NCBI RefSeq assembly: GCF_029227915.1
Contig: NC_079881.1
Coordinates: 20,371,501 to 20,435,500 of the forward strand
Source of the DNA: Hydractinia symbiolongicarpus
Lineage: Eukaryota > Cnidaria > Hydrozoa > Anthoathecata > Hydractiniidae
Direction: 5' to 3'
Length of the DNA: 64,000 nucleotides
The notes beneath the pieces were generated by a model. That model was not told where the DNA came from. It ran no database searches and saw only the letters and a program-made list of their open reading frames with translations. Position numbers and translations under genes: made by a program. Shown here one piece after another: positions 24,461 to 35,512 of the stretch (positions are counted from its first letter, which is position 1; each line of letters starts with the position of its first letter).

Positions 24461-26331
24461 ATCAATATAGAAAGTGTTGCGGAGAGGTTGCCAAGGCAAA
24501 GGCATTAAGCACGGCAAGGAAAGGGCAAAGGCAGGCAAGGAAATAGGAAGAGGAATCAGGAAGGCAGGGGTAGGCAAGGCATGGGAGCCACAGGCAAGGA
24601 CATAGTAGGCAGGCACCAGAAAAGGCATAGGAAGGGTAGGCAAAGAAAGGCACGGTCAGTGCTGGCAAGGCAATGGAACGGCAAGGCAGGGGTGCATGAC
24701 TTTAGTAGAAAATCTCCACCTTACAACTCAAAGATTGCGTATATTCAATATGTCTAAGTGAAGTATCATATTAGTCCAGGAGTATAGAAAATATTGAGGT
24801 GCAAATGTTTCAAATTCAATATCTCAAAAAAAAAGTCTCAAATTTATCTCAGGTCAATACACAGTGAATCATAGCAGAATTATGTGCCATTACAAGTATT
24901 TAAACAATCGGTCATAACGACATATCATTTTTTCATAAATCTGAGATTAACTTGGTTCCAATGACAACAACATTAAAAAGTCAAGATATAGAAATAATCA
25001 GAGAAGTCTTACTCAAAGATTACCTATTATATAAAAACCTGGTTGTTGTAGGTGCAAGATAATTATGTTTTTCCTAGCCCTGTCCAGGATTTGAACCTGG
25101 ATCTCTCATTTGCATGAGTGTCATAGCCATTAGACCAGCAGGGCATAAACATAAATATATATACAAAACTTTACAGGTGAGTATTATATACACTTAGGAA
25201 TTTACGCTGGTTAAGCCACAAGCAACTGTGTTACCTGGCGTTAAATGCTTGATGAAACAATACAAATTTTAAACTGTACCACACATTCAGGTGGCTCGCT
25301 TTAGTACAGGTGTGCAGTATATCATAAATCGAGTGAAACACACAACATTAAAGGTGTGTCGGGTGTGTAATTATATTTTTCAGATTCACAAAATATATAT
25401 TTCCTTCAACTTTAGCTTGAATAGAAACACAATTTACATATTGTGCCATGTCATAGCGAAAACTGTTTCACAAAATGTTCCCGGTAAAACTTAAAATATA
25501 TATGTACTTTAATCTGTGGTGCGCCGTTAGTATAGGTAAACAAACCCTTTCAAAAAAACTTTAGCACAACTTCTGTTAAATAGAAACACAGGTATTAGCT
25601 TGTCGTTAACACTAGGCTGAGTGATTAGTACAAATATACTGTGGCGCACATCCGACAAAACTTTGGTTCAAATAAACAGACAGTAAACACCCTGTTGTTA
25701 TCCAACACAGCTAAAACAATCATTCAGCAATTTTATTTTGCGGAAAAGTTTTTGTAACATTTAAAAATAAAAACACTGTTCAAAACCTGTTTCTACGCTC
25801 CTAAAGAATCCTGCAATATTTTATAGGAAAAGTTTCTGTGCTAGATCAAAAATATCATAAAATCGGACAGCCGTAATACATTTTTAAAAAAACCTTTACT
25901 GCAACTTCGGTTTACAAAAACACAGCAGAAACAGCCTGTTGTTAGCCTGTGCAGCTAAAAATCAAATAGCACTATATGTTTTGTTTGCAAACAAGTCTTC
26001 ATGACAATAGGATAAAAATATCTTATTTCAGACTGAACAAAAACATCATTAGAGCCACATGTGTAAGGATCGGGTCAAGTTACAAAAACAGAAATTATTG
26101 GGACATTATTTGTATACATATCGTGAAATTAGGTGAGAAATAATGAATACACTTGGAGATTTTCAATACATGTTGACGATTGAACGAGTATTGAAATAAT
26201 TTTCCCTTCTGTAACTTCAGCCGCACTGGTGTATGCAGCGGCAGGGTTAAAAAAGTTTATTTCCTGACGTGTGTACAATATATATAGCTAGCTACAATTG
26301 TCCATGAAAATATGGCTCTCTATTCCCCCTT
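24461..26331. repeat. Composite repeat unit, copy A
   Basis: Begins 'atcaatatagaaagtgttgcggag' (truncate after the first 20 bases for searching) and runs for ~1.87 kb. It is homologous to 26977-28873 at high identity with scattered indels. It includes a purine-rich 'ggcaaggcaaagg' stretch (24485-24690), a tRNA-like sequence and AT-rich DNA with many 'aaacaca' phrases. It has ~95 bases around 24745-24840 that copy B lacks. Frames here such as 24395-24643 are products of the GGCAA-rich stretch and are not taken as genes. Confidence 0.85.
25077..25144 (-). tRNA. tRNA-like sequence in repeat copy A, probably not a functional tRNA
   Basis: Acceptor-like ends GCCCTG / CAGGGC pair. The D-arm is GTC...GAC, and the T-arm is canonical and perfect (CCAGG TTCAAAT CCTGG). 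The anticodon arm does not form a 5-bp stem with a 7-base loop: the only good pairing is CTCAT/ATGAG around GCAA. It is repeated in copy B, so it is more likely a repeat-borne tRNA relative or SINE head than a working tRNA. Confidence 0.4.
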
Positions 26332-26500
26332 AATGTAGTTTTATCCCAGTTATGTAGTTAATTTTATGCTAGCTTTGTAGCTAGATTTATGCTATAGCCC
26401 TATTTTATAGCTAGCTAAACGGTTAAAGTAAGCTAGCTATATGTTATCTAAGTTCTGTTATTATGCCAGCTAAGTGGGCAGTTTTATACTAGCTAGCTTT
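26332..26500. repeat. TAGC-rich degenerate satellite 1
   Basis: Repeats of 'gtagctaattttatgctagct'-like phrases (about 20-35 bases each). The same degenerate motif follows copies B and C of the composite unit at 29120-29345, 29740-30045 and 31080-31170. Confidence 0.6.
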
Positions 26501-26976
26501 AGGTGGCAGTAAGGATAAGAAGGGGTTCATCAATGTAAAGAAATAGTGATCTACTAGCTGTACATACCCTTTCTTCGTTTTCCTCAAAATACCCTTCTAT
26601 CCTATCCAAGCTATCATCAACTAAATTTTCGTTTCAAGCGCTCTGTATCTAAGGAAATGTCATGTGATATTAGTAAGAGTAACTTATGAATCACGTGGCT
26701 AATGCTGTATGCCGACCTGATCTTAACTGAAAACGGCGTGTCTCGACCAACCGGATTTTCACGGAAGAAATGACCATAAAAAATATTTGGGTAAGTGGGT
26801 CAAAAGTCGGACGTTTTCATCAAAATTTCACGTACTAGGGGGAAACGCGGAAATTTGTCACGCTCTAATATATTTATGGGAACGAGGAAAATAGCTCCGT
26901 TCGAGCAATGGCTCTCTCTCCGCAAATAGCTTCGCTGCGCTCGGCTCGCTGGCGCTCCTCTTCACTACGCTCCGCA
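26501..26976. repeat. Composite repeat unit, 3' module M1
   Basis: A module recognisable by 'tgccgacctgatct', 'ggtaagtgggtcaaaa', 'gtactagggggaaacgcgg' and the tail 'ctaatatatttatgggaacg', finishing 'ctacgctccgcaa'. It recurs at 30050-30500 and 31170-31618, and in diverged form at 29370-29720. In reverse complement it opens short frames rich in Arg/Ser that are not conserved as protein. Confidence 0.8.
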
Positions 26977-27496
26977 ATCAATATAGAAAGTGTTGCGGAG
27001 AGGTTGCCAAGGCAAAGGCATTAAGCACGGCAAGGAAAGGGCAAAGGCAGGCAAGGAAATAGGAAGAGGAATCAGGAAGGCAGGGGTAGGCAAGGCATGG
27101 GAGCCACAGGCAAGGACATAGTGGGCAGGCACCAGAAAAGGCATAGGAAGGGTAGGCAAAGAAAGGCACGGTCAGTGCTGGCAAGGCAATGGAACGGCAA
27201 GGCAGGGGTGCATGACTTTAATAGAAAATCTCCACCTTACAACTCAAAGATTGCGTATACTCAATATTATCAAATTTATCTCAGGTCAATATACAGTGAA
27301 TCATAGCCATTACAAGTATTTAAACAATCGGTCATAACGACATATCATTTTTTAAAAAATATGAGATTAACTTGGTTCCAATGACAACAACATTAAAAAG
27401 TCAAGATATAGAAATAATCAGAGAAGTCTTACTTAAAGATTACCTATTATATGAAAACCTGGTTGTTGTAGGTGCAAGATAATTATGTTTTTCCTA

Positions 27497-27564
27497 GCCC
27501 TGTCCAGGATTTGAACCTGGATCTCTCATTTGCATGAGTGTCATAGCCATTAGACCAGCAGGGC
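27497..27564 (-). tRNA. tRNA-like sequence in repeat copy B, probably not functional
   Basis: Identical in the region inspected to the tRNA-like sequence of copy A, with the same perfect T-arm and non-canonical anticodon arm. See that entry for the structural argument. Confidence 0.4.
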
Positions 27565-28509
27565 ATAAACATAAATATATATACAAAACTTTACAGGTGA
27601 GTATTATATACACTTAGGAATTTACGCTGGTTAAGCCACAAGTAACTGTGTTACCTGGCGTTAAACGCTTGATGGAACAATTAATACAAATTTTAAACTG
27701 TACCACACAATCATAAATCGAGTGAAACACACAACATTTAAGGTGTGTCGGGTGTGTAATTATATTTTTCAGATTCACAAAATATATATTTCCTTCAACT
27801 TTAGCTTGAATAGAAACACAATTTACATATTGTGCCATGTCATAGCGAAAACTGTTTCACAAAATGTTCCCGGTAAAACTTAAAATATATATGTACTTTA
27901 ATCTGTGGTGCGCCATTAGTATAGGTAAACAAACCCTTTTAAAAAAACTTTAGCACAACTTCTGTTAAATAGAAACACAGGTAGTAGCTTGTCGTTAACA
28001 CTAGGCTGAGTGATTAGTACAAATATACTGTGGCGCACATCCGAAAAACTTTGGTTCAAATAAACAGACAGTAAACACCCTGTTGTTATCCTACACAGCT
28101 AAAACAATCATGCAGCACTTTTATTTTGTGGAAAAGTTTTTGTAACATTTAAAAATAAAAACACTGCTCAAAACCTGTTTTTATGCTCCTAAAGAATCCT
28201 GCAATATTTTATGGGAAAAGTTTGTGCTAGATCAAAAATTAATCATAAAATCGGACAGCCGTAATACATTTTTAAAAAAACCTTTACTGCAACTTCGGTT
28301 TAAAAAAACACAGCGGAAACAGCCTGTTGTTAGCCTGTGCAGCTAAAAATCAAATAGCAGTATATGTTTTGTTTGCAAACAAGTTTTCATGACAGTAGGA
28401 TAAAAATCTCTTATTCCAGACTGAACAAAAACATCATTAGAGCCACATGTGTAAGGATCGGGTCAAGTTACAAAAACAGAAATTATTGGGACATTATTTG
28501 TATACATAT

Positions 28510-28613
28510 ATTTAGATCTAACACAGTCTAGATCAGATTGGAAGAGGGTCATTAATATACCCCGTCCAACCCATGCTAGCATGGAAAACGGACGTTAAGC
28601 CGAGAATGATGAT
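28510..28613 (+). mobile_element. SINE-tail-like insertion with short duplication
   Basis: Absent from the matching place in copy A, where 'gtatacatatcgtgaaatta' is uninterrupted. The insert contains 'ccaacccatgctagcatgg' and 'aaaacggacgttaagccg' and ends in 'gatgatgatat'. From memory this conserved block plus (gatgat)n tail resembles the central or 3' domain of SINEs widespread in invertebrates, best known in cephalopods. 'atat' flanks both sides and may be a short target duplication. There is no tRNA head, so the copy is 5' truncated. Confidence 0.65.
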
Positions 28614-28873
28614 ATCGTGAAATTAGGTAAAAAATAATGAATACACTTGGAGATTTTCAATACATGTTGACGATTGAACGAGATATCTATCTACATCTAC
28701 ATCTATCTATCTAACTATATATATATATTGAAATAATTTTCGCTTCTGCAACTTAAGCCGCACTGATGTATGCTCAACGGGAGGGTTAAAAAAGTTTATT
28801 TCCTGACGTGTGTACAATATATATAGCTAGCTACAACCGTCCACGAAAATATAGCTCTCTATTCCCCCTTAAT

Positions 28874-30049
28874 GTTAAGAACTGCCCATTTGTGGCTAAG
28901 CAACGTAAACAATTGCACGTGACATACCTGTATATAAACATTTACTATCTGCAAAATATCTAGCTGGCTATGTTTGGCCATTTTGTGGACGATTGTAGCT
29001 GGAACAAGCTGTATGATGGGACATTCCTACAGAGTAGAATTATCTCACTCACTGTGTAGTATATATGTATAATAGCTAGCTAGATAGAGGATAGGTAGAA
29101 AATCAGTCTCAAACAATTTTTCTATGCTAGCTATGTTGCTGATTTTATGCCAGCAAAAATAGCAATTTATTGCTAGCTACATGGGTAGTTCTATCCCAGC
29201 TAAATAGTTAATTTTCTGCAAGCTTTGTAGCTAGTTTTATGCTAGCTATATTGCATTGTTTGTTTGTTTTTATGCTAGCTAACTCTTACAGTAGCTAGGT
29301 AGCTAAATGCTATCTAAGTTCTATTATTATTCTATGTAAATCTGCAGTTTTAAGCTATCTAGCCTTAAGTGTGAGTGAGAATAAGAAAGAGTTCATTACA
29401 TGTAAAGGAATAGTGATATACTAGCTAGCTAAAAACATACCCTTTCTTCGTTTTCTTGAACAAGCCCTTCCGTCAGTTGCGATATAGCTTAGATTAACGA
29501 AAGTTTGAGTTTGAGGCGCTATGTGTCCGAGAAAAAAGTCATGTGATATTAGTGAAATTAATATGTGTATGTGGCTAAAAATTTTAGGCAAACTTAATCT
29601 CAACTGGAAACAGCACTATTTACGCTTGGTTAAAAAACAACAAAAACTCCATCGCCGTGCTAAAAACATATTGTCTCGCTTACTAAAAAATGTAATTAAG
29701 AATGACCATATTAAATCACTGTGTAGTATATATATAGCTAGTTAGCTAGCTAGTTAGAAAATATGTTTAAAACAACTTTTCTATGGTGATATGTAGCTGA
29801 TTTTATGCTAGCAAAAATAGCTAATTTTATGTTAGCTACATTGGTAGTTTTAACCCATGTAAGTAGTTAATTTTATGCTAGCTGTGTAGCTAGTGTATTA
29901 TGCTAGCTATATGGCACTGTTTGCTCTTTTTTTATGCTAGCTAGTTAGCATAAAAAGAGCAAACAAGAAGTAGCTATAGGTAGTTATATAGTTTGCTATC
30001 TAAGTTCTATTATTATTGCAGCTAAGTCTGCAGTTTTATGCTAGCTAGC
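28874..30049. repeat. TAGC-rich satellite with diverged module M2
   Basis: Degenerate 'ttttatgctagctatgtagct' phrases at 28990-29345 and 29740-30045 surround a diverged copy of module M (29370-29720: 'tttcttcgttttcttgaa', 'tcatgtgatattagtgaaa', 'cttaatctcaactggaaa'). A frame at 29521-29745 is not supported as a gene. Confidence 0.6.
29919..29964. repeat. Near-perfect hairpin in the TAGC satellite
   Basis: 'gtttgctctttt..tatgct' pairs with 'agcataaaaagagcaaac' around a 'agctagtt' loop. This is an 18-bp stem with one extra T on the left arm. Confidence 0.7.
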
Positions 30050-30500
30050 TTTAGGTGTGAGAAATGCTAAGAAGGGGATCATTACATGTAAAAATATAGT
30101 GATATATCAGCTAGCTAAACATACCTTTTCTTCGTTTCTTGAAAATGAACTTCTGTCCATTGCGACCAACAAGCCAATATGGCTATCAACGCAATTTCCG
30201 TTTGAAGCGCTAAGTATCTTAGAAAAGGTCACGTGATATTAGTAAAAGTGACCATGGCAAAAGCTCTATGCCGACCTGATCTCAACTGGAAACGGCGTGG
30301 TCTCGATTAGCCAGATTTTCACGGAACCTTTTAAAGAAATGACCATAAAAAAAGTGGGGTAAGTGGGTCAAAAACGCCCACGTTTTCATCAAAATTTCAC
30401 GTACTAGGGGGAAACGCGGAAATTTGTCACGCTCTAATATATTTATGGGAACGAGGAAAATAGCTCCGTTCGAGCAATGGCTCTCTCTCCGCAACTAGTA
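30050..30500. repeat. Composite repeat unit, 3' module M3
   Basis: Close relative of M1 and M4, ending 'ctctctccgcaa'. It is immediately followed by 'tatagaaagtgttgcggag', the same start phrase as copies A and B, which marks a unit boundary. Confidence 0.8.
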
Positions 30501-31169
30501 TAGAAAGTGTTGCGGAGCGTGGGACTGAGTCCCCTAGGTTCGCAAGCGAAAAATTTTAGATGGCCCTTTCGGTTGAATTGTATAACGAATCGTATAAAAA
30601 ACAAAGTTCCCACGTGCTCCATGGTAATCGATCAAACTGTTTCATCTTCGCCTTGATGAAACATTTCCTGGGGTTTCCGCAATATTACTTGCACCAGGGA
30701 CATATTTTCTTTAGAACCTGATGTATCGAAAATGCTAAAAAAGGTTAAACGGAACAAGAATGGTGTTCGGGTCAAGTTACAAAAACGGAAAATATTTCCT
30801 TATCGTGAAATTATTTTCTGGTTTAAAAAATTATGAGATTTCCCGAACAGGAAATTTTTTCATTTTTCTGAAATTTGTTCTGATTGAACCCAAAAAATGA
30901 ATTATATATATATATATTTGAAGATTTTCAGTAGGCGTTGATGATTGCATGAGAACCGCTTGTCAGAATTTAAAACGCCTCAGTAATAACAAATGTATAT
31001 ACATGTTGAAAAAGTTTCCCCGATACATATTTATTGAAATAATTTCCGTTTCTGTAACTTGAGCCGCACTGGTGTAAGCTCGAGCTAGCTAACTAGTTAG
31101 CTAGCTATAGCTATATATGCTATCTAAGTTTTAATATTATCCCAGCTAAGTCGTCAGTTTTATACTAGC
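30501..31169. repeat. Composite repeat unit, diverged copy C
   Basis: Starts with the A/B start phrase but then differs. From about 30765 it rejoins the A/B 3' part: 'gggtcaagttacaaaaacgg', 'tatcgtgaaatta', 'gagccgcactggtgtaagct', then TAGC repeats. Confidence 0.65.
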
Positions 31170-31618
31170 TAGCTTTAGGTGTGAGTGAGGCTAGAAAAGG
31201 GCTCATTACATGTAAAAAATAGTGATATACTAGCTAACATACCCTTTCTTCGTTTTCTTGAAAATGCTCTTCCGTCCATTACGTCCAACAAGCCAATATG
31301 GCCATCAACGCAATTTTCATTTCAAGCGCTATGTATGTGAGACAATGTCACGTGATATTAGTAAGAGTGACCGTGGCTAAAGCCGTATGCCGACCTGATC
31401 TCAACTGGAAACGGCATGGTCTCGACGAACCAGATTTTCACGGAAGAAATGACCATAAAAAATATTTGGGTAAGTGGGTCAAAAATCGGACGTTTTGAAA
31501 TTTGATGTACTAGGAGAAAACGCGGAAATTCGATACGCTCTAATATATTTATGGGAACGAGGAAAATAGCTTCGCTGCGCTCGGCTCGCTGGCGCTCCCC
31601 TTCACTACGCTCCGCAAT
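31170..31618. repeat. Composite repeat unit, 3' module M4
   Basis: Fourth module M, with the GC-rich tail 'cttcgctgcgctcggctcgc' seen also in M1 and ending 'ctacgctccgcaa'. It is the last unit of the array, about 170 bp before the inverted duplication begins. Confidence 0.8.
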
Positions 31619-31784
31619 AATACAATGTGGAAACAAAATCGGAACATTTTAATCAAAGATAGAATTGTAGTGAAGTTTTTTTTGTCTTGTTAGAGTTAGG
31701 CGGGCAAATTAGTAATCGAGATTTACGCCCTAAAATTAGTTTTTTATTACTAAGGGTACAACATAGTCATAGTTCTTTTATTGA

Positions 31785-34700
31785 CTTCATATGTTACGAC
31801 ATAATGTCCAATCGTTATATTATGTGGCTAATTTAGAGCGTCTGTTTTAGCGGCGGCATCCTTAGACGCAAGACGATGCGAAAAAAATGAAGGGAAGATA
31901 TGTGAGGACACATATTCCTTTCAATTAAGTAAAAGGTTACTTATCTACGTTAACCCAAGTTACAACCAAACTGTGATGGAAAATGAAGTTCGATATTTGT
32001 TACACAAAGCGAGACATCATCCTCAAATTGCTTGCATTAATTTTATTAAACAGATACTTTGTTATCGCTTCTTCCCAGTTTGTTTACGGACTAGCAGCAA
32101 CAAAATCACAGTGAAGGAAACATGCAGGTAAGATTGCGAGAAAGCTAAAAGTCACATTTGCTATACCGGCATAGAAGACGTACCAGAGCTTTTAGAGAGA
32201 TTGTTTGAAGCAAGCTGCATGACGCTACCATTTAAAAATTGTGTACATGTAAGAATTTCAAGTAAGTGTCTCAGTTTCACATATCTTAGAAGCACAATTT
32301 CAAGGGATGAGCAAATGATAAGAAAATAAGGTGTACAATTTATATCTATTTACCTTGATATGTCGCCAGTTCAGGCGTGGATGTGGCGTTTGCTTTGAAA
32401 GATTTGAAATAGTTATTTTTCTAAATGATAAACATTATGTAAGACCATAAACGTTCTCTGCTTTTTTTCTTATTTTAGCCACTACTGAAGTCATTGAAAA
32501 ATCATGCCGCATAGAGAACTATAGGAAATGTTAAATTTGATTCCCAGAATTTGCATATAAAATAACAGACAAAAAATTGCAGATAGCAATAAAATAATTA
32601 TTTTGTATGTCTTTATATACAGCAAAAGTTCATATCATCATTGCAATCGTAAAAGAGTATTTCCGATAGTAAATAGGAGAATGACGAACCGTTTAGCTTA
32701 CTTGATTAGTGATTATACCATTCTCCCAGACCTTAACAAAAATAACTCTAAACAAAGGCCATTCAAACGTTAACTTTTAAATCAAATCATTTCTGTTGAG
32801 TGTTTACTAACTGGATTTGTGGTTTTTAATACATGTTTCACTAATCATGTCAGTTTTTCCGAATTTTGATATAAAAGCTTCGAGCTAAACTGACAAATTA
32901 TTTTAATTACTTCGGAATTGCCGCCCAACTACAATTTTAGTCAGTTTACAAACTTAATTGACACAGGATGTTTTTCCGAATTAAATTGTGTCATTGTTTT
33001 TATCTTTGTCTATATTTCAGATGGTGGCACAACCAAAGTAACCATTCTACGACACAGTAACAATAAATCACCCACCGTTATTGTATCTCCACAACCAAGT
33101 TTGTTTTCTTAAAATCAGACCACGGATTTTAAACACAACAACCTACGCGAATCATTTCATTTCCTTGTCGAAGATCTTTCAAATTAGTGATCTTAAAACC
33201 ACAATAGGCATAAATAATTTAAAAATCAAAAATTGCACAAATTTCTAATCGGTTCTATCGCATTAATTTCTTTAACGATTTTACCAAGGACATTATAGCA
33301 TACCTTGGTAAACTAACGAAATACACCCCGGACGACTATTTAATGTTAAGGAATGTCAACATTTTTATTGAAAAGAGTAACAATGGTATTTACGCAGTTG
33401 CTGCAGGAAGACATGATCTCTGTGGTACAATATTTAAGTATTCCATAGTCGCCTAAAGTAATGATATGGTTATAATGCATGCTACTAGTGCAAATGCCAT
33501 TTCTATGAAACGAATTAAATTATCTCATCGATTGAGAGCATTTCCAGTAGGTATTGAATACATTTCAAGTAAGAAATTTAAACTGATTCAAACCTTCCGT
33601 ATCACTGAGCCAACAAAGAGTATCTTGTGGTATGAAGGCAAGAAAATTGCGGCTTTCAAGGGCCAGGGAACAATTGAAGTGAATACTGAAAAGAAAAATG
33701 TGAAGGCGGAACTTATGATTGGAGTTGATCTGCGGTTTTGGATCGTTCGATTGAATATGAAGTTAACCTTGCAGGAAATTATTCGCATATTTGTTGGTGA
33801 TCCGCTCCCTCCATTTCCATTTTCAAATGATATCAATATAGAGGACGTGATGCCACATGATGTAAGTTTATTTTAAAACACTTTAATGAAATTATAATAT
33901 TTAACGCTTTTCTGAGGTTTGCTGAAACATGTAAGCTGATTAATAAGATTTTGTGCGTAACCAGTTGGACGGTTGTAATTTAATCTAGCATATATTACTT
34001 TGTAGTAATTCATACGTGAAAACACTTAATAATATAATAGCTGATCTAAATGACCATAAATATCACCTTGAATATTCTTTTGGTCAAAAATAAGCGTTCA
34101 GTTTGATTTTTCCTATTATAATAGATTGAATTCACATTTTCAACATCAGACGTCAAGTTGCCGAAGTCAGAATATTTGGAGAAACAGTATAGTTTGTATA
34201 AAGACGCCAATAAAATAAAACCCCGATTGTCAATTAGAGCTACTGGCAGAACAAAACGTTCAAAGGTATCGTTTTCACATTTGTATGGTGAAAGACAATT
34301 TAAATTAAGCATCGATACTCAAGAAAATGGAAAAACAACTTTTCTGCTGCGTTTCGAAGTCAATAAGTGCAAGCAGGTAGATCATTTATTATTATTAATA
34401 ACTAAGACTAGTTGAAGAGGCTGAAAAAAAATCACAGTACAATATCATTCTATCGTTTCCATCTTCTTATGTTTTGTTTTACTTTATTCTCATTTACAGA
34501 TAGAATGCATTTAATACCATTTTAATTGGGACGGCACAATAAAACAGAAAGTAAAAGTAAATCCCGAAATACATTTCTGATAATTTGGTGGACCACAAGA
34601 TAAAAGTTGGAAGCGTATAACCAAGAATCCATTAAACCGATAACATACGTACAAAAACCAATTGAATTCGTGTCCATCATATGTTGCAATGAAGATGTTG

Positions 34701-35512
34701 CCAAACAACTATAATGGCAACGCTTTTAAACAACAAATGAAATGGAGGTACTGAACAATTGGTGAATGGTTGAATGGTGAAACCAAATAAAAAAATAAAA
34801 AATAAAAAATAAAAAAAATTAGGAAAAGTATAATTCATTTCACCTTGTCTTTTTTTTAAGAAAGACACTGGAAAATGTTTAAGAAAACGGTTCGCATTCT
34901 TCAAAGCAAGACTAACATCAGTGAGAGTGCTCAAATCAAAATGAGATCAAATTGTGATCATTGCTGTGAGTCGAGATATGCAGATCTTGTTTCAATCAAG
35001 GGAACGATTTATTGAGAAGTCTTGACCCCTGCATTTACATATCACGGCTGCGTAGCAAAGATGAATTATTACCTAGATTTAGATATCAATGTCGCGAAAT
35101 TAGAATATCTTTATATTTATCGGTTAAAGAAGTATTTCATTAAGGTCGCGTGATACTTTAACAGACATTTCGTTTCTATTTCCGAACATTCAAGACTTAC
35201 AATGTATATGGGTTATACTGAAACCGTTGTATGATGTTCTTATATGTAGGTAACATCAGGATTAAACAGTTTTCTATTTCGTTCAGGTAAATACTTATAC
35301 AATATTAAAAGATACGAGATCCTAACTTGTGTACTTTGTTTATTACAAGAGAATCGATGATGCTTTTTTAACTTATCTATATGAGAACAGAATATAGGTA
35401 TCAAATGAACATATAAATAATGTACCGAAATTGACTTTATTCTTAATTTTAAATCTCATTGAGGTTAATTTGTTATCCTGGGTGTAGCAGTAGGGGTAGC
35501 GGCAGATCATCT
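31785..35512 (+). repeat. Left arm of a ~3.7-kb inverted duplication
   Basis: Reverse-complement match to ~38826-42475, running through exons, introns and flanks. Outside the gene the match begins near 31785 ('acataatgtccaatcgtt') and ends near 35510 ('gtagcggcagatcatctaa', the inverse of 38830-38850). Divergence is clearly greater than in the 2.1-kb Helitron duplication, so it is an older event. Confidence 0.9.
31851..35153 (+). pseudogene. Decayed copy of the Frizzled-CRD membrane protein gene
   Basis: Exons homologous to the intact minus-strand gene lie at 31851-32271, ~32480-32530, 33021-33861, 34125-34376 and ~34861-35153. Lesions: a TAA at 32129 replaces the Glu codon of the CRED motif in the cysteine-rich domain; a one-base insertion near 33105 shifts the frame into an immediate stop; a TAA sits at ~33454 where the intact copy has Glu; a TGA near 35013 replaces Trp. 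The exon-3 donor is lost, and the first exon coding the signal/anchor segment is absent because the duplication starts inside intron 1. Frames 33466-33876 and 34158-34415 are still long because the decay is recent. They are fragments, not genes. Confidence 0.85.

Larger units (their letters stand above)
26977..28873. repeat. Composite repeat unit, copy B
   Basis: Second head-to-tail copy of 24461-26331. Compared with A it lacks ~95 bases near 27265. It has a ~104-base insertion at 28510-28613 and an expanded 'atctatctacatctac' microsatellite at 28680-28730. Confidence 0.85.

Noticed and set aside
24395-24668. Pro/Leu-rich frames on the minus strand (also 26965-27184)
   Set aside because: They are translations of the GGCAA-rich repeat. 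Two overlapping frames are equally open and there is no exon context.
28510-28613. Taking the cephalopod-like SINE block as proof of a cephalopod genome
   Set aside because: Intron sizes are very short for a cephalopod, and related SINE domains are thought to occur more widely in invertebrates.
30282-30494. Frames shared between repeat modules (30282-30494, 31358-31636, 31298-31498)
   Set aside because: They recur only because module M recurs. Frames are not maintained in all copies and no domain is seen.
33588-33836. Minus-strand frame conserved in both inverted arms (also 40390-40638 plus)
   Set aside because: It is the antisense shadow of exon 4 of the Frizzled-CRD gene; its conservation follows from the coding strand.
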